The notes beneath the pieces were generated by a model. That model saw only the letters and a program-made list of their open reading frames with translations. It did no database searches and had not been told where the DNA came from. A stretch of 64,000 bases of DNA from positions 35,322 through 99,321 of the forward strand of contig VGVM01000003.1 of NCBI GenBank assembly GCA_016874035.1, in the 5' to 3' direction. This document shows, piece after piece, positions 45,153-53,512 of this stretch. Every line of letters begins with the position of its first letter. Position 1 is the stretch's first letter. Position numbers and translations under genes: made by a program. The DNA is from Gemmatimonadota bacterium (GTDB taxonomy: Bacteria > Gemmatimonadota > Gemmatimonadetes > Gemmatimonadales > Gemmatimonadaceae).

Positions 45153-46106
45153 CTACCCCAGCCGCTCGACGATCGCCCAGGCGAGCAAGGGCACCATGAT
45201 CTCATGGTGCCCTGTTATTTCGTAGCCCTTTCCGCTGTCGAGCGTCGGCCGCTGCACGACGTTCACGCGCGGCCGGTAGTGCCGCTGCATGTCGAGGTCG
45301 CAGGTGACGAACCCCTGCGGCTTTCCGGCCCCGGTATTCCTGGCCACCGTGAGCGCCTTGAGGAAGACCTCGGGCATGATCACGGCGCTGCCCACGTTGA
45401 GTACGACACCGCCGCCGTCGAGCCCCTCGATGGACGCCGCGAGCCGCCGGAAATCGCGATGGCTCGTGTCCCCGATCGCCCCGCCGTTAGCCGCGGGGTG
45501 CTGGTGAATGATCTCCGCGCCCAGCGCGGCATGCACCGTCGCGCTGACGCCCAGCCGATGCGCCGCCATCAAGACCGAGAGCTCCGGGTGAGCCAGTTTC
45601 GCTTCTTGAGCCAGCGCGACCGCGAGCGCTTCACCCATCCCGTGGGACGCCTTCTGCCCGGCGACGAACGCCTCGTTCATCCCGCGCCCGGTCTCTTCGG
45701 CCATGCCGAAACTCCCGTCCCGGAGCCCGGCCGCCACGTCCTCCGATGTCGAGCCGAACCGCGCGACTTCGTAATCGTGGATCGCGGCGCTGCCGTTCAT
45801 CGCGAGGTGGGTCACGATGCCCCGTTCCATCAGGTCGATCAACACACGCGACAGGCCGGTCTTCACCACGTGCCCGCCGAGCATGACGATCACCGCGCGC
45901 TTCGCGCTCGCCGCGGCGGCAATCGCGTCGGCCACCGCGAGGAAGTCGCGCGCGACCAGGATATCGGGCAATCCCTTCAGGAACTGCGCAACCGTGCCGC
46001 CCCGCTGCGGCGGTGCCGCGAAGTCTTCGGCGCGCACCTTGCTCGCGCGACTGCCGATCGGGACGGTCTTTACGGCGGATAGGTCGGCCTCACGCGGTCG
46101 GGTCAT
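45153..46106 (-). CDS. Deoxyhypusine-synthase-like NAD-binding protein
   Basis: A 317-aa cytosolic protein. The middle reads VIVMLGGHVVKTGLSRVLIDL, THLAMNGSAAIHDYEVA, FGSTSEDVAAGLRDGSFGMAEETG and later GGVVLNVGSAVIMPEVFLKAL. The Rossmann-like layout recalls the deoxyhypusine synthase family, but bacteria of this type lack eIF5A, and the catalytic lysine segment of true enzymes is not obvious. Some bacterial relatives make polyamine-like guanidino compounds. I regard the family link as likely and the activity as unknown. It is downstream of the DUF3108 gene on the same strand. Confidence 0.5.
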   Translation of the reverse strand: MTRPREADLSAVKTVPIGSRASKVRAEDFAAPPQRGGTVAQFLKGLPDILVARDFLAVADAIAAAASAKRAVIVMLGGHVVKTGLSRVLIDLMERGIVTHLAMNGSAAIHDYEVARFGSTSEDVAAGLRDGSFGMAEETGRGMNEAFVAGQKASHGMGEALAVALAQEAKLAHPELSVLMAAHRLGVSATVHAALGAEIIHQHPAANGGAIGDTSHRDFRRLAASIEGLDGGGVVLNVGSAVIMPEVFLKALTVARNTGAGKPQGFVTCDLDMQRHYRPRVNVVQRPTLDSGKGYEITGHHEIMVPLLAWAIVERLG

Positions 46107-46146
46107 TGCGGGTTCTCGCTCACGGGTCCGGGCGCACGGAAGCCGG

Positions 46147-46980
46147 TCACTTGCCGCCCCGGCGCGTCGGATCGCCCGGCGTAAGCGGCGGAAGGACGTA
46201 CTTCCGGAGGTAGAGGTTCAGTGAACCAAACTTCAACTTCGACTTCATTTGCACGAGCATGCGCCGCGGGTCATCCGTCAACCACAGCTCGGCGTGCCCG
46301 CCCTCGGAGAAGATGCCGTTCGTCTTGATCATCGGCTGGATGACGATCGCGTCGAACGTGCCCGCCGGCACCTGCACGCGCTCGCGGCGGAGCACCCGAA
46401 TGGTTACCGGGTTGGCTTTCGGGTCGAAATACCGATGGAAGTCGTACGACTTGCCGACCTCCAGCGGGATCGTGCGGATAAAGAAGAAGAACGCCGCGTC
46501 ATCGAGCGGCTCGGCGACAGATGGGCGTTCTTCCTGCGCGTCGAGCTGGAACACGCCGCGGTCCGGATCGATGCGATAGGTGCGAAGGCGCTTGTAGCCG
46601 GGTTCCGAGATGCGCTGGACGAACTGCAACGAGTGCAGGGACGCGGCGTCCACCCAGCTCTCGAATACGTCGTTGACCCGGAGCAGGGCGACGCCGCCGG
46701 AGAAATCGAACTTGAGCCGCCACACGTCGCGGCCGCGCAGCGTGTCGCGGCCAACGACCTGCATGCGGCCTGAACCGGCGGAAATGACGCCGAACTTGAG
46801 GGTGTACTCCAGGAACTCGCCCGGCGCCCACGGCGGCGACGCCGGCGCTCGAACCGAGGCCGAATCCGGGGCGGCCAGGCGGACAGCGGTTGAGTCCTGC
46901 GCAACGCCGGCGCGCGGCACGCACCACAGCAGTGCCGCCACGAATCCGGCGGCCGTCCGCCGCGCCCTCCGGGACATCAT
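46147..46980 (-). CDS. Exported DUF3108-domain protein
   Basis: A 277-aa protein from ATG 46980, overlapping the GT2 stop as ATGA. Signal peptide (FVAALLWCVPRAGVAQ). The domain shows EFLEYTLKFGVISAGSGRMQVVG, FESWVDAASLHSLQFVQRISE and AELWLTDDPRRMLVQMKSKLKFGSLNLYL, typical of DUF3108, a beta-rich periplasmic family related to lipoprotein-carrier folds. Translation coupling to a glycosyltransferase suggests a shared envelope role. The ORF-track extension to 47091 is rejected as it lies in the GT2 gene. Confidence 0.82.
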   Translation of the reverse strand: MMSRRARRTAAGFVAALLWCVPRAGVAQDSTAVRLAAPDSASVRAPASPPWAPGEFLEYTLKFGVISAGSGRMQVVGRDTLRGRDVWRLKFDFSGGVALLRVNDVFESWVDAASLHSLQFVQRISEPGYKRLRTYRIDPDRGVFQLDAQEERPSVAEPLDDAAFFFFIRTIPLEVGKSYDFHRYFDPKANPVTIRVLRRERVQVPAGTFDAIVIQPMIKTNGIFSEGGHAELWLTDDPRRMLVQMKSKLKFGSLNLYLRKYVLPPLTPGDPTRRGGK

Positions 46981-47753
46981 CCCCTCTTTCGGGGAGCAGG
47001 CATCGTGCGCCGCGTGGCCCACGCCCGCTTGACCACCTTGACCGCGTCGCGCCACGCGTCCGTCCGGGTTTCGCGCAGGCGCAGGTCCCACCGCTCCCGC
47101 GTTGGCACGGATTCCGTCCGCCGCGCGTGTGCCAGCACCTCACGCGTCAGTTCGGCGTTGGCCGACGCAGTCGCCGTGTCGAGCTCGGGCTGCCACCGCC
47201 TCGCTTCACGCGCCGCGAGCACGTCCCGGACGACCGTGAGTCGGATCAGCCGCAGGGTCGCGAACGGGTCAGCCACGCCCGGCACGCCCACGAAGGCGTT
47301 CAACGGCCAGCTGCGCTTCGCCCACGAGAGGTTCCGGTGGAGCTTGCGAAGCGGCTCCGGCGGGCTCTCGGCCCGCGCCCGATCGGACAGCACGAGGTCC
47401 GCGCCGCCTTCGAAGCGCTTCACGAACTCCGGCAGCTGGTCGGGTCCTTCAGTGAGATCCGCCTGCATCAGCGCGACCGCGTCCCGGCGGGGGTACCGCG
47501 TCTTCGCACTTGCCGCCCGCAGCAGCGCATGCACGGCGCCGGCATAGCCGACGCGGGCCGAGCCACCGATGACCTCGAGCGGCATCACCTTCTTGTACGG
47601 CTCGAGCGTCTCCCGCGTCGCGTCCGTACTGGCGTCGTCGTACACGAGGACCTCGTACTCACGCGAGTATTCCTGGAACACCTGCCGGATCCTCCACAGG
47701 AGGACCCCGACGGTGGCTGACTCATTGTGCGACGGCAGGCAGATATAGAGCAC
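46977..47753 (-). CDS. Family 2 glycosyltransferase
   Basis: About 258 aa from GTG 47753 (VLYICLPSHNESATVG), where the GT-A fold begins; the ORF-track start 47819 adds 22 basic residues. Nucleotide-sugar motifs: YEVLVYDDASTDAT, the DXD-like ALMQADLTEGP, and LVLSDRARA. Probably cytoplasmic, using a nucleotide-diphospho sugar on a lipid or polymer acceptor. No membrane helix is visible. It is first in a coupled pair with the DUF3108 protein gene. Confidence 0.8.
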   Translation of the reverse strand: MLYICLPSHNESATVGVLLWRIRQVFQEYSREYEVLVYDDASTDATRETLEPYKKVMPLEVIGGSARVGYAGAVHALLRAASAKTRYPRRDAVALMQADLTEGPDQLPEFVKRFEGGADLVLSDRARAESPPEPLRKLHRNLSWAKRSWPLNAFVGVPGVADPFATLRLIRLTVVRDVLAAREARRWQPELDTATASANAELTREVLAHARRTESVPTRERWDLRLRETRTDAWRDAVKVVKRAWATRRTMPAPRKRG

Positions 47754-47812
47754 GAGACGCGGGCGTTGGGTCGAAAAGCTGGGTCGAAAACTAACCCGCC
47801 CGGCGGCCCGTA

Positions 47813-47842
47813 TTGCCACCGCGAGCGGTCGTCCCCTATGCT
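47813..47842 (+). promoter_or_regulatory. Predicted promoter of the coiled-coil protein gene
   Basis: TTGCCA (47813-47818), 18 nt, TATGCT (47837-47842), then 9 nt to the ATG at 47852. No Shine-Dalgarno sequence is seen, so the mRNA may be leaderless. Confidence 0.5.
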
Positions 47843-47851
47843 ACCCCAACC

Positions 47852-48412
47852 ATGTTTGAAGAGCTGAAAGCCACCGTCCGTGACCTCGTCAACGGTCGCA
47901 TCGCCACCGGCGACCGCCGCGCGGTCGTTGCGCAGATGAAACAGGCGCTCGTCGCGGCGAAGATGGGGATCGCCGACCTGCGCGACGGCGTCGAGCAAAC
48001 GCGCGACCGCCTCAAGCACGAGCGGGAGCAGCTGGAAACCGTGGTGCGTCGCAAGGCCCTCGCCGCAAGCATTCCGGACGCGGAGACCGTGACGATCGCG
48101 GAAAAGTTTGAGCGGCAGCATTCCGAGCGAGCCGCCGTGCTCGAACGGAAGCTCGAAGCCCAGGAAGCGGAGCTGGCCCTGGCCGAGGCGGATTACGACG
48201 AGATGCTGCAGGGACTCAAGGCGGCCGGGGCCGGCGTCGGGAGCGGCCTGAATCCCTCGAATGCCCCACTGACCGACGAAGACCTCGGCCTGCGCGACGA
48301 CTCACGCCTGAACGCGGAACTCGGCTCGCTGTCGCGCGATCAGCAGCGGTCAGCTGCGTCGGCGCAGGCCGACGCGCAGCTCGAGGAGCTGAAGCGGAAG
48401 ATGGGTCGGTAG
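47852..48412 (+). CDS. Coiled-coil protein of unknown function
   Basis: A 186-aa cytosolic protein from ATG 47852. Residues about 25-140 are almost wholly helical and charged, with heptad patterns (ERKLEAQEAELALAEADYDEM). A flexible stretch with NPSNAPLTDEDLGLRDD is followed by a second short coil ending LEELKRKMGR. It loosely resembles PspA/IM30-type or other phage-shock-like coiled coils but lacks clear signatures. It stands alone between divergent GT2 and convergent POT genes. Confidence 0.7.
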   Translation: MFEELKATVRDLVNGRIATGDRRAVVAQMKQALVAAKMGIADLRDGVEQTRDRLKHEREQLETVVRRKALAASIPDAETVTIAEKFERQHSERAAVLERKLEAQEAELALAEADYDEMLQGLKAAGAGVGSGLNPSNAPLTDEDLGLRDDSRLNAELGSLSRDQQRSAASAQADAQLEELKRKMGR

Positions 48413-48427
48413 CTCTGGCTGCCGGCC

Positions 48428-49966
48428 CTACGCGTTCTCCGTCCCCGCCGATCGCATCATCTTCCTGATCGGCACGATCAACACGGCGAACACCGCCGTC
48501 ATGATGAACAGCGACATCGCGGTCCGGCTGAATAGCTGCGGCATGAGTTCCAGCCGCTCCGGGTCAATGTGCCCGCCGACCAGCCCCGCGATCAGGTTGC
48601 CCAGTGCGGTCGCCATGAACCACACCCCCATCATCTGTCCCACGTAGCGCTTGGGGGCGAGCACGGTCATGGACGACAGTCCGACCGGGCTCAACGCCAA
48701 CTCGCCGAGTGACTGAAGCAGGTAGCTGCCGGTGAGCCAGAGGATCGAGACCTTTGCGACTCCGCCCGACGCAATCACGGCGTTCGCGGGAATCAGCATC
48801 ATGTAGAAGCCGAGTCCGCAGAGGACCAGTGCGAGCGCGAACTTCGTCGTGCTCGATGGCGAGATGCCGCGTTTCCCGAGCGCGATCCAGACCGCGGCGA
48901 ACACGGGCGCGAATGCGATCACGAAGAACGCGTTGATGGACTGCAGCCACGACGCCGGTACCTCGAAGCCGAAGAGGTTCCGGTCCGTGAAGTCGCGCGC
49001 AAAGAGGTTGAGCGATGTCGGCGCCTGCTCGAAGGCCGACCAGAACACGACCGCGCCGACAAACAGCAACACGATCACCGCCACCCGCTTCTTCTCGTCC
49101 GTCGTCAGCCCGCCCAGGACGAAGAGATAGGCGAAGTATCCCGCGGCGAGCGTCAGGATCGCGTTTGTCGTGTTGCTCGCGACGCTGACGGGGTCGAACT
49201 GGATCAGGCCGGCGATTCCCGCGAGCAGCACCGCCCCTAATACTGCCGCGGCGGCGAGCGTGATCGTGCGGGTCTGCCGCTGGGCGGCTTCGTCAACCGC
49301 GACGGTCGTGCCGATCGGTCCGAGCGTGCGATTCGCCCACAGCCGGAACGTGATGAGGCCAAGCAGCATGCCCACGCCCGCGGCGCCGAAGCCGAAGTGC
49401 CAACCCACGCGCTCGCCGAGATACCCGGTCACCAGCTGCCCGAAGAACGCGCCCGTGTTGATGCCCATGTAGTAGATCGAGAACCCGGCGTCCCGCCGAT
49501 GCCCGCCCTCGGGGTACATCTCGCCGACCATGGCCGAGATGTTGCCCTTGAGCAGTCCCGTGCCGATCACGATCAGGACGAGCCCGACAAAGAAGGCCTT
49601 CTGGGCGAAGACCGAGCTCAGTGCGATGCTCAGGTGACCGAGCGCAATGATCACGCCACCGTACCAGACGGAGCGTTGCAGCCCGAGCCAACGGTCGGCG
49701 ATCCAGCCGCCAGGGAGCGTCGCGAGATACACGCCCGCCGAGTAGATGCCAACGATCGCCGCAGCGGTGGGGCGGTCAAGCCCAAACCCGCCATCGGCAA
49801 GCGCCGCCGTCATGAACAGGATCAGGAGGGGCCGCAGCCCGTAGTACGAGAAGCGCTCCCACATCTCGACCGTGAACAGCGTACGCAGTCCAGCGGGGTG
49901 GCCGAAGAAGGATCGGTCGTCGGTCAGCGCGCGGACTTCGGGCGTGGGTTGTGCGGCCGTCGCCAT
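48428..49966 (-). CDS. POT/PTR2-family peptide:proton symporter
   Basis: A 512-aa transporter with about 12-14 helices. The N-terminus has FFGHPAGLRTLFTVEMWERFSYYGLRPLL, containing the ExxERFxYY proton-coupling motif of POT transporters. Also GGWIADRWLG, GTGLLKGNISAMVGEMY and FSIYYMGINTGAFFGQL. It imports di- and tripeptides driven by protons. It starts 30 nt after the dpp ATP-binding gene on the same strand, so it may be the last gene of the peptide-uptake operon. Confidence 0.92.
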   Translation of the reverse strand: MATAAQPTPEVRALTDDRSFFGHPAGLRTLFTVEMWERFSYYGLRPLLILFMTAALADGGFGLDRPTAAAIVGIYSAGVYLATLPGGWIADRWLGLQRSVWYGGVIIALGHLSIALSSVFAQKAFFVGLVLIVIGTGLLKGNISAMVGEMYPEGGHRRDAGFSIYYMGINTGAFFGQLVTGYLGERVGWHFGFGAAGVGMLLGLITFRLWANRTLGPIGTTVAVDEAAQRQTRTITLAAAAVLGAVLLAGIAGLIQFDPVSVASNTTNAILTLAAGYFAYLFVLGGLTTDEKKRVAVIVLLFVGAVVFWSAFEQAPTSLNLFARDFTDRNLFGFEVPASWLQSINAFFVIAFAPVFAAVWIALGKRGISPSSTTKFALALVLCGLGFYMMLIPANAVIASGGVAKVSILWLTGSYLLQSLGELALSPVGLSSMTVLAPKRYVGQMMGVWFMATALGNLIAGLVGGHIDPERLELMPQLFSRTAMSLFIMTAVFAVLIVPIRKMMRSAGTENA

Positions 49967-49996
49967 GGTGGGCTCGGTGGGAGGGAAGCGGTAAAC

Positions 49997-50857
49997 CTAC
50001 TGACGATTCGCGACGCCAACCGCGGGCTGCGCGCGTTCGGCTTGCTGCCCGCGCAGCGCGCGCGGGTCCCGCGGATCGGAGACCGGCACGGCGTCCAGCA
50101 GCGTACGCGTGTACTCGTGCCGCGGCGAATCGAAGACCTGCGCTATCGGTCCGGCTTCGACGATGCGTCCCCGCTGCATCACGGCCACCTGCGTCGCGAT
50201 CCGCTGCACCACCGCGAGGTTGTGGGCGATGAACAAGCAGGTCAGTCGCCGCGCGTCGCGCAGGTGTTCGAGCAGCGCGAGCACCTGCGCCTGCGTGGTG
50301 ACATCGAGCGCCGATACGGCCTCGTCGAGCACGATGAACTCCGGATCCACTGCCAACGCGCGGGCGATCGCCACGCGCTGGCGCTGGCCACCGGAAAGTT
50401 CGTGCGGGTACTTCGCGGTATCCGCCGGGTCGAGCCCGACTTCTTTCAGGAGGCTCGCGACGCGCGCCTGCGCCGCGGCACCGCTGGCGAGCCGGTGGAC
50501 CACGAGTCCCTCCGCGACGATCGTCCCGACGCGGTGTCGGGGATTGAGCGAGGAGTAGGGGTCCTGGAACACGACCTGCATGCGCTTACGGAGCCGGCGC
50601 ATCGGCTCGGGTGCGAGCGCAAGGACATCGGTGCCGTCGAACGTGACGGATCCTGCGTCGCACGGAATCAGGCGCAGCAGCGCGCGCGCGGCGGATGTCT
50701 TCCCGCAACCGGATTCGCCGACGAGCGCGAGCGTCTCGCCCCGGGCGATCTCGAAGCTCACGTCCTCCACGGCTGTGACGGCACTGCGGGCAAACAACCC
50801 GGCGCTCCGGTGCACGACACGCAGGCCGCGAACGGCCACGAGTGCGGAGCCGGTCAT
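49997..50857 (-). CDS. Peptide ABC transporter ATP-binding protein (DppF/OppF type)
   Basis: A 286-aa ATPase. Walker A GESGCGKTSAA, signature LSGGQRQRVAIARAL, Walker B FIVLDEAVSAL and a C-terminal oligopeptide-transporter domain (RIVEAGPIAQVFDSPRHEYTRTLLDAVP). Its ATG overlaps the stop of the partner ATPase (ATGA). Together with the three upstream genes and the binding protein it makes a complete Opp/Dpp-type importer. Confidence 0.93.
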   Translation of the reverse strand: MTGSALVAVRGLRVVHRSAGLFARSAVTAVEDVSFEIARGETLALVGESGCGKTSAARALLRLIPCDAGSVTFDGTDVLALAPEPMRRLRKRMQVVFQDPYSSLNPRHRVGTIVAEGLVVHRLASGAAAQARVASLLKEVGLDPADTAKYPHELSGGQRQRVAIARALAVDPEFIVLDEAVSALDVTTQAQVLALLEHLRDARRLTCLFIAHNLAVVQRIATQVAVMQRGRIVEAGPIAQVFDSPRHEYTRTLLDAVPVSDPRDPRALRGQQAERAQPAVGVANRQ

Positions 50858-51663
50858 CCGGGCGGCACCGGGCGCGCCAGCCGTGGCATCGCGGCCAGCA
50901 GCTCGCGCGTGTACGCATGGCGCGGCGCGTGGAAGAGGTCATCCACGGTCGCCGACTCCACGAGTTCCCCGCGGCGCATCACCAGCGCGCGCGAACAGGT
51001 CTCGGCGACCACGCCGAGATCGTGCGTGATCATCAGGACCGCCGTGCCCGACTCGCGCTGGAGTTCCAGCAGCAGCGAGAGCACTTGGCGCTGCACCGTA
51101 ACGTCGAGCGCCGAGGTCGGTTCGTCCGCGATCACCAGCGACGGCTTGAGCAGCAGGGCAATCGCCAGCATCACACGCTGCTTCATGCCCCCCGACAGCT
51201 CGTGGGGGTACGCGCGCGCCTGACGGGCCGCATCGGGAAGGCCCACACGGTCGAGCATCGCGACCGCCATGGCGCGCGCACGCGCCTTGTCACGCTCGCC
51301 ATGCACGAGTGCAGCTTCCGCCACCTGCTCCCCGACGCGCATCACGGGGTTCAGGGCCGCGCCCGCGTCCTGGAAGACCATCGCGATGCGACGCCCGCGG
51401 AGATCGCGAAACTCCGGCTCGCCGAGCCGCAACAGGTCGCGACCTTCGAACCGGATCGCACTTCCCGGCTCGATGCGAGCGGATTCGCCCAACAACCCGA
51501 TGATCGCCAGGGCTGTCGCGGTCTTCCCGCTCCCCGACTCACCGACGAGGGCGACGACTTCGCCCGGGGCCACGGCAAAGGACACGCCGGCGACGGCGGC
51601 GACGTCGCGCTGCGCGCCGGCGTACGTGACACGGAGGTTCTCGACCTCGAGCAACGCCGTCAC
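50854..51663 (-). CDS. Peptide ABC transporter ATP-binding protein (DppD/OppD type)
   Basis: A 269-aa ATPase from GTG 51663, which overlaps the permease stop as GTGA; the long ORF-track start at 52182 is inside the permease gene. Walker A GESGSGKTATALA, signature LSGGMKQRVMLAIAL, Walker B LVIADEPTSALD, and the oligopeptide-transporter C-terminal domain (VESATVDDLFHAPRHAYTRELL). It pairs with the downstream ATPase as the heterodimeric motor. Confidence 0.93.
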   Translation of the reverse strand: MTALLEVENLRVTYAGAQRDVAAVAGVSFAVAPGEVVALVGESGSGKTATALAIIGLLGESARIEPGSAIRFEGRDLLRLGEPEFRDLRGRRIAMVFQDAGAALNPVMRVGEQVAEAALVHGERDKARARAMAVAMLDRVGLPDAARQARAYPHELSGGMKQRVMLAIALLLKPSLVIADEPTSALDVTVQRQVLSLLLELQRESGTAVLMITHDLGVVAETCSRALVMRRGELVESATVDDLFHAPRHAYTRELLAAMPRLARPVPPG

Positions 51664-52478
51664 TTGGCCTCCGCGGTGAGGCGCGGTGCGCGGGCGTCGG
51701 ACGCGAGGTAGTTCATTGCCATGACGGTGGCGGCAATCACCGCGGAAGGGAAGACCACCAGCCACCATGCGCCGAGCGGGTCGGCGCCGGCATCGTCGAG
51801 CAAGCGCCCCCAGGTGGCGGTCGGGCGAGGCACGCCGATGCCGAAGTACGTGAGCGCCGCCTCGAGCGGGATGACCACGGCAACCGCCATGCACGCGCCT
51901 TCGACCAGGTGGGGCCGCAGCGCCGGGAGGACATGCGAGAACGCGATCCGCACGCGGCCAACGCCGAGCGCCATTGCGGATTCCGTGCTGGGCGCGCGTC
52001 GCGCCGCGACGGCCGCGCGGTAGAGGATCCGGCTGAGCGGCGCCCACCCCGCGAGGCCGAGCACGACCGCGAGGGTCGCCGGCGCGAGCTGGCCGGTGAA
52101 CGTCAGCACCGAGAGCACGACCAGCAGGCGCGGCACGCTGTACACCACGTCCGCGAAGATCATCATTGCGCCGCGCAACCATGCCGGCGCGAACGCGGCG
52201 GTCGTCCCCCAGGCGAACGCGATCGCCACGATCAGCGCGGCGGCGATCAGCGCGATGCTGACCGATACCCGCGTGCCGTGGATCAGCCGGCCATAGACAT
52301 CGCGCGAGAGGTCGTCCGTCCCGAGCGGATGCTGCACGCTCGGGGCAAGGCGACGGTCACGGGTCGGATCGTCGCCCAGCGCGTTTGGGTCCCGCGGGGC
52401 AAGGACCGGGGCGGCGAGCGCGGCGCCCAGCACCGCCGCCACGGTGCCGTAGGCGAGCAGCCGTCCCACGCGGCTCAT
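51660..52478 (-). CDS. Peptide ABC transporter permease (DppC type)
   Basis: A 272-aa inner-membrane permease. N-terminal helix followed by HPLGTDDLSRDVYGRLIHGTRVSV, the hallmark of DppC/OppC, and the EAA-like loop around ALGVGRVRIAFSHVLPALRP. Five or six helices. ATGA overlap with the upstream permease and GTGA overlap with the downstream ATPase. Confidence 0.92.
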   Translation of the reverse strand: MSRVGRLLAYGTVAAVLGAALAAPVLAPRDPNALGDDPTRDRRLAPSVQHPLGTDDLSRDVYGRLIHGTRVSVSIALIAAALIVAIAFAWGTTAAFAPAWLRGAMMIFADVVYSVPRLLVVLSVLTFTGQLAPATLAVVLGLAGWAPLSRILYRAAVAARRAPSTESAMALGVGRVRIAFSHVLPALRPHLVEGACMAVAVVIPLEAALTYFGIGVPRPTATWGRLLDDAGADPLGAWWLVVFPSAVIAATVMAMNYLASDARAPRLTAEAK

Positions 52479-53485
52479 ACCAGCGCCTCCCCTTGGGCGA
52501 GCCGCTGCGCGCCGGCTTCGGCAAGTGACGCCGAGAGCGCGACGGCGACCGCCGTCATCAATACCAGCGCCTGCACGACCGGGTAGTCACGCGCGGCCAC
52601 CGCCGTGACAAGCGCGGAGCCGGCGCCGGGCCAGCTGAACACGCGCTCAACGAGCGCGGCGCCCCCAACGAGGGCCGGCAGCAACACCCCGGCCATGGCG
52701 CAGATGGTGCCCGCCGTCCGGCGGAGCACGTGCACCCAGAGAATGCGGTGCGCCGGCACGCCCCGCGCCCCGGCGCCGCGCACGAATCCTTCGCCTACGG
52801 CGGCGATGACGGCCGCCCGCTGGTGGCGCGCGACGACGCACGCCGTGCTCATCGCCAGGACACTCACGGGCAGCACCGCGTGCTCCACGATACTGGGCAG
52901 GCGCACGAGCCACGGCGCGGTCGCGACCTCCGCACCGACCATCCCGGTCGCAGGCAGGAGCTTCCAGCGGATCGCGACGAGTCCTCCAAGGATCAGCGCC
53001 ACAAGGAACTCGGGGACGGCGAGGTAACCGAACGTGGCGCCGCCCAGGATCTTGTCCCGCACGCTGCCCGCGTGCGCACCTTGCCACGTCCCGAGCGCGA
53101 CTCCGAGTGCCAGGCCGATCAGCAGCGCCGGCGCGACGAGGATTGCGGTATTCGTGATCGCGCTGCGCACGATGCCGGACACGGGTTGTGCCGTGGCGAA
53201 CGAGTGTCCGAGATCGCCGCGCGCGAGCGCGCCGAGCAACGCGGGGTACTGGACCGAGATCGGTCGGTCCAGGCCGAACTGCACGCGAGACTGCGCCCGC
53301 GCGTGCGCCAGCTCCGGCGGGTCGTCAGGCGAAGGTGCGAACGGATCGCCGGGCAACAGGCGCAGGCCGACGAACGAAACGGATGTCACAAGGAGGGCCA
53401 CCAGCATTGCCCTTCCCAAAGGCCGCAGCACGGCGAGCAGCGCGCCCGGTATCGTCAGCTGAACCCGTCCGGCATCCGATGTCAT
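52475..53485 (-). CDS. Peptide ABC transporter permease (DppB type)
   Basis: A 336-aa inner-membrane permease. It has RLLPGDPFAPSPDDPPELA near the N-terminus, LGLDRP-like FGLDRPISVQY, and a binding-protein-dependent transport loop with RGAGARGVPAHRILWVHVLRR. About six helices. It is 27 nt downstream of the substrate-binding protein gene. The first helix is typical of DppB/OppB. Confidence 0.92.
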   Translation of the reverse strand: MTSDAGRVQLTIPGALLAVLRPLGRAMLVALLVTSVSFVGLRLLPGDPFAPSPDDPPELAHARAQSRVQFGLDRPISVQYPALLGALARGDLGHSFATAQPVSGIVRSAITNTAILVAPALLIGLALGVALGTWQGAHAGSVRDKILGGATFGYLAVPEFLVALILGGLVAIRWKLLPATGMVGAEVATAPWLVRLPSIVEHAVLPVSVLAMSTACVVARHQRAAVIAAVGEGFVRGAGARGVPAHRILWVHVLRRTAGTICAMAGVLLPALVGGAALVERVFSWPGAGSALVTAVAARDYPVVQALVLMTAVAVALSASLAEAGAQRLAQGEALV

Positions 53486-53512
53486 TCGTGCCCGTCGGGT
53501 ATCGTGGCGGGC

